DNA of 64,000 bases. Origin: Clitopilus passeckerianus. Lineage: Eukaryota; Basidiomycota; Agaricomycetes; Agaricales; Entolomataceae. Under the pieces are notes generated by a model. It saw only the letters and a list, made by a program, of their open reading frames with translations. It was not told the origin of the DNA and did no database searches. Position numbers and translations under genes: made by a program. The stretch's first letter is position 1, and each line of letters starts with the position of its first letter. Below, in pieces: positions 45,122 through 54,874 of this stretch. The stretch covers positions 186,001 through 250,000 of the forward strand of contig CALYLX010000127.1 in NCBI GenBank assembly GCA_944990035.1. Direction: 5' to 3'.

Positions 45122-48100
45122 TTAAGCCGTCTCTGAATTATCCGCATCCAAAAACCCCATCTCTTCAAACAGGGCGACAATATGGTGTTTATCATTAGAC
45201 CTAGCGGCTTCAAGGGGTGTTTTGTCCAAAGGCGGTTGGCCAGTGCCGCAGACGCCGGGATCTACTCCAGGGAATCCAAGGAGTAGTCGAACAACCGCTT
45301 CGTGCCCGTTAAGAGCTGCGAGGTGAAGTGGTGTCCATCCATCTTCCTCCCTGGCATTGACCTCGATGCTGGTGGAATTCAGGAGCAGTTCAGCGACCGA
45401 CCTGTGCCCCCTAGAGGCTGATTGGTGAAGGGGTGTCCATTTGCGTGCATCTATTGCATTGACCTCAATCCCGCTGGAGTTCAGGAGCAGTTGAGCGACC
45501 AACGTGTGCCCGTTCTGAGCTGCGAGGTGAAGTGGTGTCCATCCATCTTCCTCCCTGGCATTCACCTCAATGCTGGTAGAGTTCAGGAGCAGTTCAGCGA
45601 CTGACTCGTGCCCATTTGAGGCTGCTTGGTGAAGGGGTGTCCATTTGCGTGCATCTATTGCATTGACCTCGATGCTGGTAGAGTTCAGGAGCAGTTGAGC
45701 GACCGACGTGTGCCCATTTGAGGCTGCTTGGTGAAGGGGTGTCCATTTGCGTGCATCTATTGCATTGACCTCGACGCTGGTAGAGTTCAGAAGCAGTTCA
45801 GCGACCGACTTGTGCCCCTTTGAGGCTGCAATGTGAAGTGGTGTGTTTCCCGTGTTAGTCTCCAGATTGACCTCAATGTCGATGGAGTTCAGGAGCAGTT
45901 GAGCGACCGACGTGTGCCCGTTCTGAGCTGCGAGGTGAAGTGGTGTCACTCCAACTTCCTCCCTGGCGTTGACCTCGATGCTGGTGAAATTCAGGAGCAG
46001 TTGAGCGACCGACGTGTGCCCGTTCTGAGCTGCGAGGTGAAGTGGTGTCCATCCATCTTCCTCCCTGGCATTCACCTCGATGCTGGTAGAGTTCAGGAGC
46101 AGTTGAGCGACCGACGTGTGCCCGTTCTGAGCTGCGAGGTGAAGTGGTGTCCATCCATCTTCCTCCCTGGCATTCACCTCAATGCTGGTAGAGTTCAGGA
46201 GCAGTTCAGCGACTGACTCGTGCCCATTTGAGGCTGCTTGGTGAAGGGGTGTCCATTTGCGTGCATTTATTGCATTGACCTCGACGCTGGTAGAGTTCAG
46301 AAGCAGTTCAGCGACCGACTTGTGCCCCTTTGAGGCTGCAATGTGAAGTGGTGTGTTTCCCGTGTTAGTCTCCAGATTGACCTCAATGTCGATGGAGTTC
46401 AGGAGCAGTTGAGCGACCGACGTGTGCCCGTTCAGAGCTGCGAGGTGAAGTGGTGTCGCTCCAACTTTCTCCCTGGTGTTGACCTCGATGCTGGTGGAAT
46501 TCAGGAGCAGTTGAGCGACCGACGTGTGCCCGTTCTGAGCTGCGAGGTGAAGTGGTGTCGCTCCAACTTTCTCCCTGGTGTTGACCTCGATGCTGGTGGA
46601 ATTCAGGAGCAGTTGAGCGACCGACGTGTGCCCGTTCTGAGCTGCGAGGTGAAGTGGTGTCCATCCATCTTCCTCCCTGGCATTCACCTCGATGCTGGTA
46701 GAGTTCAGGAGCAGTTGAGCGACCGACGTGTGCCCGTTCAGAGCTGCGAGGTGAAGTGGTGTCGCTCCAACTTCCTCCTTGGCGTTGACCTCGATGCTGG
46801 TGGAATTCAGGAGCAGTTCAGCGACCGACTTGTGCCCATTTGAGGCTGCTTGGTGAAGCGGTGTCCATTTGCGTGCATCTCTTGCATTGACCTCAATGCC
46901 GGTGGAGTTCAGGAGTAATTCAGCGACCGATTTGTGCCCATTTCGGACTGCTAAGTAAATGGGTGTCCTTCCTTTCTGGTCCTTAGTATTAATTGCAACA
47001 CCGCCAAAGCCAAGTCTCCTTAGCCCTGCTGTCCAGTAGCCTCCCATGAACGGTGCACCCAATGCCCTCTGCTCGCTGAGACCTTTTGCACGTGCCTCGA
47101 TATGGCTGAGAAGGGCACTGACAACTGATTCATATCCATTTTCGGATGCCAGATGCAGAGCTGTTCGCCCATCCGACATCTTGGTGTCGACATCAACAGC
47201 CGTGTGGCCAAAGAGACGCTGAACGGTTGAAGTGCTACTTTGTTGGCTGACCATTGGTAACACAAATTTGACGACTGCTAGCTGTCCACTTCGAGCTGCA
47301 GCATGAAGAGCGGTAGCGCCAAACTGTGTTGCAGGGCCAAGTCCCAGGTTGGCTCTGACGTTGTCCGCTATCCGTTTCGCCAGTGTTACGTGGCCCCCCA
47401 AACATGCATAGAACAACGGTGAACAACCGAGTGTCGACATCCGATCAAGGGCTTCAAGGTTTTCCTCGAAAAGGGAGTCCAAGCCATGAAGTGCAGCGAA
47501 ATGAATTGCTTCTACGTGATCGACGTCGCTACCTAGAAGGGTGAGGGGCAATGGTACATTGGATCGCTTGCGGAACAGTTGAACGACATGCATGGGGACA
47601 TGACCATTGCCGCTGCTGGTTGCATGTGATGTATGATGACCTAGATTGGAGCATGCATAGTAGAGAAATGGGTAGGAAGAACTTGTTGCTCGAAGGTCGT
47701 CATCGGATAGAATAGCACCAGCTTTAAGGTTTGCGTGAATCAAGTAAACCGCCGAAATATTTGCAAGGAATGCATGTGGATCGCTGAAGAATGACGGCTC
47801 AGGTTCCTTCCGGCGTTTGAAGAATTCCTGCGCAGTATAATCTAGTAAAATGAATGATTTAGGGTGGAAAAAAGCGGAGCAACAAAGACATACGAATTAG
47901 CTGAATCGTTTTGGTTTCCTTTTCAATTGTCAACAATCCCATACAAATTCCAACCAAGGTCTCTTCGGGCGTGCGCGATTCGCGCTCGACCAAAACGCGC
48001 TCGATGTCGACCGTCAGTGCCTCGAGAAGTTCGTCCACGCCAAGAATTGAAGTAGCAAAGGTGACCAATAAGATCGCCCTGCAGGCTAAATCATGCTCCT

Positions 48101-49392
48101 GCGCGCTCTGGCTTCGGATTCGCTTTAGTGTGAGGTCGTATTGATCGTCTAACGATGTAGGCAGACGCTCCATGGCCTCCCGTAGACGTCTGCCATCAGT
48201 AGTGTTGCCACCCGATGCCAACGCATCCACCTGCAGAGCAGCGAGGAGAAACCTAACAGATGCGGTCAGTTGACGAGCACTGTGCGTTCGATTTTATGTT
48301 TCAAGTGCTCACATCCCACCACATCTAGCATGAATTTTGGTGATAATCTCTTCACGAGCTCCAGGTGCCTCCAGGAGCCGGCCCAACTTGGGAAAGCCTG
48401 AAATCTTGGTCGATATGTAAATACGAAAATCTTCGTCCGGTGCTTGAATGCTGAAATCGGGCTCTTTCAGGCCAGGGAAATCGGAGAGTGGGCGAGAGGT
48501 CATGAAGAGTGGTTGTTGAAGCGACATGAGATCGTCGATTAAGCCTGGACGGACGTCATCCTTGAGCTCGTCTAACGCATCCACTACGAAGAAGACGTCC
48601 ACGAATAGTCGGGAAGCTCCTCGAAGGGCCGTCAGCAGTTCCGATTTCGAAGGTTTAGTATCAGTGCGGAGGCATTTTTCACGAAGGTGCTTCGCCACGT
48701 AACTGGCAGCCTCCTTAGAAGCTTCGACCATTTGCTTGAGCATACAAGCCAGTATGTCGGCGTTAGACAGCTGATCGTTGTATTGGCAGTAAATGTAGAT
48801 GACAGTTGCTTGTTTGTCGTTGATAAGATGTTCGACGACAATTGAGCTGCGTAAGTTTTAGTTAAGGCATTTGGATGATTTGAAGGAGGTGACGATCCCC
48901 TCACGTTAGACAGGTTTTCCCTGCTCCTGCTGCAATCAGAACCGTTAAGTTCGGCTGAAGTCGTCCTGAATCATAGAGGGCTTACGTATGCCAGTCCCCC
49001 ACAAGACGCTGGTCTTCTTGGATATCCAATCAATGAGCTTGGGATGTTGGAAGATCCAAGACCCAGTCCCATCTGTCACTTTCTCAAGTATATCCTTATG
49101 AACCTTATGATGATTCAGACTCGGAGGCGACACCCAGTTGGCGAGTGCCCGTATATCTGCCCAACGATGTCAGCCTGTCTGCAGAGAACCGCCTGTGCCC
49201 TCCACGTCTACCTGCAATGGAATCAAGCCGAGGTTCTTTCACTGCGCCTATTATGTTGAAGATGGCATCCCCTCCAGCTGAGATAATATTCGAGTTCAAG
49301 GAAACATCCATATGAGAATGGCTTAGGCCCCTTGTTCGACGGCCATAATTGCTTTCCGTAGGGTCATGGTCTGTGGCCTCTAGTGAACCCAT
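45122..49392 (-). CDS. NACHT-ankyrin NLR-like receptor
   Basis: A fungal NOD-like receptor candidate for self/non-self sensing or incompatibility. Exons inferred: 49392-49212, 49156-48986, 48929-48905 (25 nt), 48846-48313, 48252-47894 and 47841-45122, giving 1329 residues in one consistent frame. A short N-terminal region (~60 residues) contains HMDVSLNSNIISAGGDAIFN. A pre-NACHT block follows (DILEKVTDGTGSWIFQHP, VLWGTGIPGAGKTCL). Walker A is GIPGAGKT and Walker B is VFFVVDALDEL; DDLMSLQQPLFMTSRPL is the sensor strand. A helical spacer ends in YTAQEFFKRR. Degenerate ankyrins are followed by 16 nearly identical 34-residue units and a tail. The start could also be the upstream in-frame ATG at 49536. 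No known effector domain sits at the N-terminus. Confidence 0.87.
45254..46885 (-). repeat. 16 tandem 102-bp ankyrin units
   Basis: Each unit encodes 34 residues of the form TPLHLAAQNGHTSVAQLLLN plus a variable head (AREEDGW, AIDARKW, LETNTGN, TREKVGA). Units 5-10 contain a subset that repeats 510 bp away, so there is a five-unit higher-order period. DNA identity between units is very high, which also keeps long antisense frames open. Confidence 0.9.
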
Positions 49393-50224
49393 CCCCGTGG
49401 GTTTGGCCTGGTTGATTGGAGACGCGGGACGCAGCAGGTGGTGGGACGGGTGAGAGCTTGTAACAAGACTATAAGGGAACAATGCAACGCCTTTGCAGTC
49501 GTTCACACAGCTTTTTTCAGCGCAATTGGCGCCCATCTGTCAGCGACGGCGGCCGCTTCCGTATCCTATGGCTGGACAGGATGTTGCAGGGCCAAGTTCA
49601 CTTGAAGTGTAACAAGTCAGTACCAACATACCCATGGAAGCGTAAAGAATGATGGAGTCGAATTCCTGCAGCGACAAACTGTAAGAATACATTGGCATTT
49701 AAGTATAAACGAGGCAGTCCAACTAATTAACCCAATTCTATGGATATCAAAGGTCAAGGAAAACGTCAGCCAGAAATGCCGGTGCGATAATCGATATAAA
49801 TACGGGTGCAAGTGAGTGAGTAGTGACTCCATCCAATCCGAATATGTATGTGCAAAAATATGCAAAAGGACGAAATAACTGTATAGGTGAAGTGTACGTG
49901 AGTGCAAGTGCAAGGAGTATAACACTCCGTAAATGTAGAAGTAAGGACAGAGGGTATAAACGGACGTAAGGGTTTTGTCGACTGAATCAGTAGCATCTAC
50001 TCGGAAGCGAGGATGTCCATGTGGTGTGTAAAGCAATAAATTAGAATGATTGAGTAACGGGGGCGCTGAATGAGCGGACGGTCTATGGTGATAGCGACCG
50101 GATGACAGCCTAATGGCTGGACAGTGAGTAGCAGGCGGTGACCTCTAGGTGGGCTGTGGAGGTGAACGATGAGCAACATGACGGGGCCCTAGTAAACGGC
50201 GCGAACATAACGGAATGAGCAGGC
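49393..50224. other. Intergenic
   Basis: About 830 bp: the upstream region of the NACHT gene and the 3' side of the KRE6-like gene. I looked for the missing glucanase domain here and did not find it. Confidence 0.5.
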
Positions 50225-51193
50225 TTAGCTATTTGCCTGTCCGGTAGAGTTGATTCTGGTGTTACCAACAATTAATGCATTCTTGCCATCGTCCTTGTAA
50301 AAGCTGTAGACGGGGAACACCACGAATAGCGCCAACAGCCCAAGGACCATCAATATCAGCGTCGCGATATTGAAGAACCCCCTCCAGCTCACTGAGCCGT
50401 CACCAACCACTAGCTTCTCATCGGGTGTGAATGGGTCATGCAAACGGTCCGTTTCGTCAGCAGGTTCCCGGTCGTCCAGGGTTGGGTCGTAAGCATAGGC
50501 GATAAGCCCCCGTTCCGAGCCCATCGACGCCATCGGGTATTTGGAATCCGACGAGAGCGAGGCAAATGATGAGATGGATGCGATTGAGTCGCGGTTGCAG
50601 GCCGGCATCGTGGGCGGCGTTAGAAGACCGTCTTCACTTGCGTAACGGTAGAGGATCATCGAGCCTCTGTTTTGCGTGTTTGTGCTCTGATTGACCGAGA
50701 GCATGCCCGAGCTTCCTTTCCCGGCGAGGGCGCGAGACTCTTCGGATGGTATTCGCATGAACTGCGACATGGGACGGGGGGATGAAGTTGCGAATGGTGA
50801 CGATGACGGGAGGTGTTGCACGGTTGGGTTGAGTGGTGAGGAGGGGATACTTCGTGTTGATAGGGAGCGTGGCTTGCGATAAGGAAGGTGTGATGGTCCA
50901 GCTTCCAAGTCTTGCGAGTTGGCGGAATTGGATGAATAGGAGTTTGGTGAATATGATCGAGGTTGTGTTCCACTGCTCGACGAAGAGCTATCCGCTTGTG
51001 AGTCCAATTCTCGGGAGGGACGCGTTGGTGTGGCAGCCATGTTTGCTAGCATCGACTGTTGCTCGTGAAGAAGCTGTTCGCTTGGCAGGACAGGCTGGGT
51101 ATCGTATAGCTCTGAAGGATGAAATTCCCGGTCAAAGTCTTGGTGGAAGGAAGGCTGCTGCACCCATGATGTCGGACGTGATGAGGATTGCAT
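50225..51193 (-). CDS. KRE6/SKN1-type N-terminal membrane anchor lacking the GH16 domain
   Basis: KRE6/SKN1 proteins are type II membrane proteins needed for beta-1,6-glucan in the cell wall. The 322-residue frame is a Ser/Pro-rich cytosolic tail followed by the family signature: MGSERGLIAYAYDPTLDD, DRLHDPFTPDEKLVV, then SWRGFFNIATLILMVLGL and one membrane helix (about residues 273-297). After the helix come GKNALIVGNTRINSTGQA and a stop. In full-length relatives the lumenal GH16-like domain starts just after this point; none is visible downstream on this strand. It is either a truncated paralog or the product of a GC-AG or other unusual splice that I could not find. The family match is from memory of the conserved segments. 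Confidence 0.6.
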   Translation of the reverse strand: MQSSSRPTSWVQQPSFHQDFDREFHPSELYDTQPVLPSEQLLHEQQSMLANMAATPTRPSRELDSQADSSSSSSGTQPRSYSPNSYSSNSANSQDLEAGPSHLPYRKPRSLSTRSIPSSPLNPTVQHLPSSSPFATSSPRPMSQFMRIPSEESRALAGKGSSGMLSVNQSTNTQNRGSMILYRYASEDGLLTPPTMPACNRDSIASISSFASLSSDSKYPMASMGSERGLIAYAYDPTLDDREPADETDRLHDPFTPDEKLVVGDGSVSWRGFFNIATLILMVLGLLALFVVFPVYSFYKDDGKNALIVGNTRINSTGQANS

Positions 51194-51397
51194 GATTTTT
51201 GAGAGAGAAAGGAATAGAATGACAAGCGAGCGCTCCAGATGTTAAAGACGGTGGGACGTCGCCGTCGTGGGCGCAGAAAGTTTGACAGACACAAGGTCGG
51301 TCGATAGGCCAACCGTATAAGCAGTGTGACGGGGTCTGATGTGTGACCGAAGTTTCAGCACAGAATGTTGACCCGCAAGATAACACATCTGGCAGAT

Positions 51398-52033
51398 TTA
51401 GGAAACGAGGCAGTGACACGTCTTCACATTTTCTGCGGCAGAAGAACGTAAATGCCCATTTCGGACGGTATTGCACTGAACAAACGTACCAAAAATGAGC
51501 GTGTTGCGGGAAACAGGACCGGGACACGCTGCAAACTGCCTTGTTCCATCAGGAAAAGGCCTGGCTCTGTGCCGCGAGATAGGCACGGCAAAAACTGGCC
51601 TACCCATTTGGCCTTCATCAACGGGAATAATCACCGCCCAAAACGGAGATTGTGCATTGTGCATGATATCAATCTCGTGTTTGGCTGCCTCGCGATTTAT
51701 GGGCATTTCTGGATAGTTTCTCGCACGAAAAGCAACTCTGTAGCATGTCCATGGTGAAGGTGCAGGAAGAAAACGCAATTGCTGCAAATCGTTGGAGCTT
51801 GGCCTGTTGATGGTTGGGAGCGGGAACGGTCCGCACCACCGAGAACGTTTTCGGTCGTCAATCAATGATTGAATCAATTTCATTTGATTACCCAAGGAAT
51901 GCGGATGGAAGAAAGGAACCAGGGCCTCTGACAAGTCGAGGATGACTCGGGCATTTGAATTCCAAAGCCGAGATCTGCGGCATTGCGATACAACTCTAAC
52001 AAGTCGCGAATTGCTTCTGACTCTGACCACCAT
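51398..52033 (-). CDS. Hypothetical protein, no recognised family
   Basis: A 211-residue open frame with an ATG start. No signal peptide, membrane helix, repeat or known motif. The composition (many Arg, Pro and Asn) is plausible for an orphan gene but also for a chance frame in the KRE6-like gene's upstream region. Kept only because of its length in an otherwise empty area. Confidence 0.25.
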   Translation of the reverse strand: MVVRVRSNSRLVRVVSQCRRSRLWNSNARVILDLSEALVPFFHPHSLGNQMKLIQSLIDDRKRSRWCGPFPLPTINRPSSNDLQQLRFLPAPSPWTCYRVAFRARNYPEMPINREAAKHEIDIMHNAQSPFWAVIIPVDEGQMGRPVFAVPISRHRARPFPDGTRQFAACPGPVSRNTLIFGTFVQCNTVRNGHLRSSAAENVKTCHCLVS

Positions 52034-53821
52034 GTGCTCACAGAAGAGGCCTATTTCTGGCCTTATCTAGGGTTAACAAGAACCGAACTCTGCCATAACT
52101 CCTGCTTCTAGTCGCACTCGTTGAAGTTGGCTGATGCCAGACCGAAGCACCTAACTGAGGCCATGCCACCATTCTAAAATGCCCACACGATGGCCAACGC
52201 AAGATTTGAGTTGAACCCAGGAAGTCGTAATTTCAGGTCACTTGGAATGAGTACTAACCACGACTGGAACTTCTCTGGCATTTGATACTGTAGTTTACAT
52301 TGTTATGGAGCCACCAACGCCTCGGAGCATGAAACAATTCTGAGCTATGCTGCTTTCATATAACCCATGGACATGCTTATATATCCCACTGGATGTCTTG
52401 ACAAGAATGCACGTCAAGAATCCCCTCAGGCTCGATGATAGAGAAGCAAAGACGCCTAGTCAACAGCCCTCACCCTCAGTAAAAAAGAAAGTCGGTGAAA
52501 ATCAGTATTAGGTCATTCGAAGTCATGGTCTGGTCACATTTTTGCCTTTCCATCAGGGTCGTACCGCCTATCAACTATTTCGGCTGCTCTGCCGAGGTGA
52601 AGTTACGTTCACTCAGATGGAAGTCAATGATAGTCAGAATGTGGTCAGTCATAGTCAGAATTTGGTCAGTCATAGTCGGAATTGCGCCGTCTATAGTCAG
52701 TCCAGTTATTGTGGTCTTTCTCGTTGATAAGCACCCCACAACCGCTCTGCATACTGAACTGGATTGACTATGTACAATATACACTAATTAGTTGGCCCTT
52801 GCAAGGTCCTACATCTTGGAAATAGTCTAGCTTCGATGACGGATTCGGAATGCGTGTATGGAGATGTTGCCTGAGTAGGCAGGTAGAGTTCTTTTGCCCT
52901 GGCAGAGATTCATATTATTGAAGGCAGTCAGGAATACTCGGATCGAAGGCATCATCATGTATTGGGAATATATTTGTTAACTTCCAAGTCTGAGCCTCAT
53001 CGACTGGTGGTCTTGATTTCTGCTAAGTCCTTCGGCGATCACCGACATCACGTGCTTTGACAATACTTGTCGCGTCGCTGTTGGACTTGTTCCGAGTCTT
53101 CCTCCTTCTCCTCCTGCTCGGTTGTCCTCTGCTGGCTGCGGTACCCTCATAGGAAAACGAACGGCCTCATAATGTTTGGTAAGCTACCCTACTTATCTAC
53201 TCATGCTCCTCCAACTCAGACTAAACTGAAGAGGTTTTCAGAACCAGGGAGTATCGTTGGACCGGACAGCACTGAAGGACCAATATCCATTTGCGAGTCC
53301 AGGAAGGAGTCGGAACTACCCAATGGAAGGGCCTCCTGTGAGTGTGTGCCCATTTTACTTGACCTTTTATTGACCGTCCTCCAAACCGGCTCTCACAGGA
53401 TCCCCTCATTGGATTTTCCTTAACCAAATGTATTACTCTACAGCCCTCTAGATATGATCGTGTATTGTAGCGTAGTTTGGAATAAAAGGGTTTTCCAAAT
53501 ATTCAATAGACCGAAATAACGCCAGCTGGCAACTGAAAGCGGCTCAAAATATCTGACTAGAGAATGACTAGCATCATGACCGAGATCTGACTGTCTTGAC
53601 CATTCACTGACCGTTGGCGGCTGAAGCGGAATCAATCGGAATCAGGGTCATCAGTTATGAGAGTTACTAACCGAAATATAGTCATTATTCTAGTCAGTAC
53701 GAAGTATCAAAAAACGACATTTTACAACCATCAGTCAATCACGACCGTCCAGTGACCAAGCACTGACTTTTCCTTTTTACTGAGCCTCACCCCTCCTCCA
53801 TCCCTCTCGGAATCTTCGTAG
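52034..53821. other. Mostly non-coding stretch
   Basis: About 1.8 kb with a short tandem repeat at 52630-52703 and possibly the first exon of the dehydrogenase near 53170. No other supported feature. Confidence 0.4.
52630..52703 (+). repeat. 21-bp tandem repeat, about 3.5 copies
   Basis: Units start ATAGTCAGAATNTGGTCAGTC at 52630, 52651 and (diverged) 52672, with a partial unit from 52693. Confidence 0.8.
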
Positions 53822-54754
53822 GAGGCACCTCCGGAATAGGCCGTGGAATCGTAGAAGCGTTCGCAGCGCATACTCACGGACATGCTCATATCATCATCGT
53901 CGGTCGTAACCGCAATGCAGCTGACGAGATCCTCTCGGCGCTGCCTCAACCCAATGACCCAGGGGCTGAAGCTGTAACCAGAGAATTCATCCGCTGCGAT
54001 GTGAGCCTCATGCGGAACATCGAAGCAATAACCGCCTCTCTCCTCACGCGGTTCACGAAACTCAACTTCCTAGTCCTAACCCCAGGAATCCTCTCCATGA
54101 AAGGCCGGATCGACACAGAAGAGGGCCTCGACAAGAAGTTGGCGATCCATTATTACGGACGTTGGAAATTTGTTCTTGATCTTCTACCTTTACTTCTCCA
54201 AGCGAAAAAGGACGGAGAGGACGCGAAGGTGTTGTCGGTGTTGGCTGCTGGGAAAGGAGGGAAGATTGATTCTGGCGACCTTGGGTTGAAGAAGCATTAT
54301 TCCACCACGAAGGCTGCATTGGCTGCACCTACGTACACGGATCTCATTGCGCAGGTAGGTTCACTTTCCTCTGTTGTGTCTTTACCAAGGGTCTGATCGG
54401 GTCTCAACGAAGGAACTTGCAATGCAACATCCAGAAATCACGTTTGCCCACTCCTACCCAGGCATCGTGCGGACACCTCTCATGGCTAGAGCCGATTCTG
54501 CTTTCCTGAGGGTCATCTCGACCTTTACGTTGTACCTGGCGTATCCGTTCTCGATTTCATCCGAAGTGGCTGGAGAAAACATGCTACGCGGATTATTGAA
54601 CGCCAAACAAGGGTTCGTACGTCTTGGGTCGAGGGGAGAGGATATTGGTATGAAGCGGTTCTTTGGCTCGGAAGAGGACAGGAAGAAGTTGTGGGAGCAT
54701 ACGAGAGAAGAGATGCAATTGTGTAAGAAGCCAGTGGTAACAACCCGTAAATAG
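53822..54754 (+). CDS. Short-chain dehydrogenase/reductase (5' end unresolved)
   Basis: An NAD(P)-dependent oxidoreductase of unknown substrate. The two visible exons are 53822-54354 and 54413-54754. The dinucleotide motif GGTSGIGRGIVEAFA directly follows an acceptor at 53820-53821, then HIIIVGRNRNAADEIL and LNFLVLTPGILSMKGR. The candidate active site is HYSTTKAALAAPTY (YxxxK). The second exon carries PEITFAHSYPGIVRTPL. The first beta strand and the start codon must lie upstream. One possibility is an exon ending ...GLIMFG at 53178 with a ~640-nt intron, matching in phase and hydrophobicity, but no clear ATG starts it other than the Met in that motif. The gene may therefore be 5'-truncated. 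Confidence 0.75.
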
Positions 54755-54874
54755 CGTACGATGTGTTTGATAAACGTATGTAGACCGAATAATATATAAT
54801 GCGAATAAACAACGATGCAATGCAAGCAAAACACAAAACACATGCAAAGAGCAAAAATTGCAAAACTCCCGTCA

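Noticed and set aside
45833..46843. Plus-strand open frames of 127 and 166 codons made of repeated units
   Set aside because: They are the antisense of the 102-bp ankyrin units; identical units keep a reverse frame open automatically.
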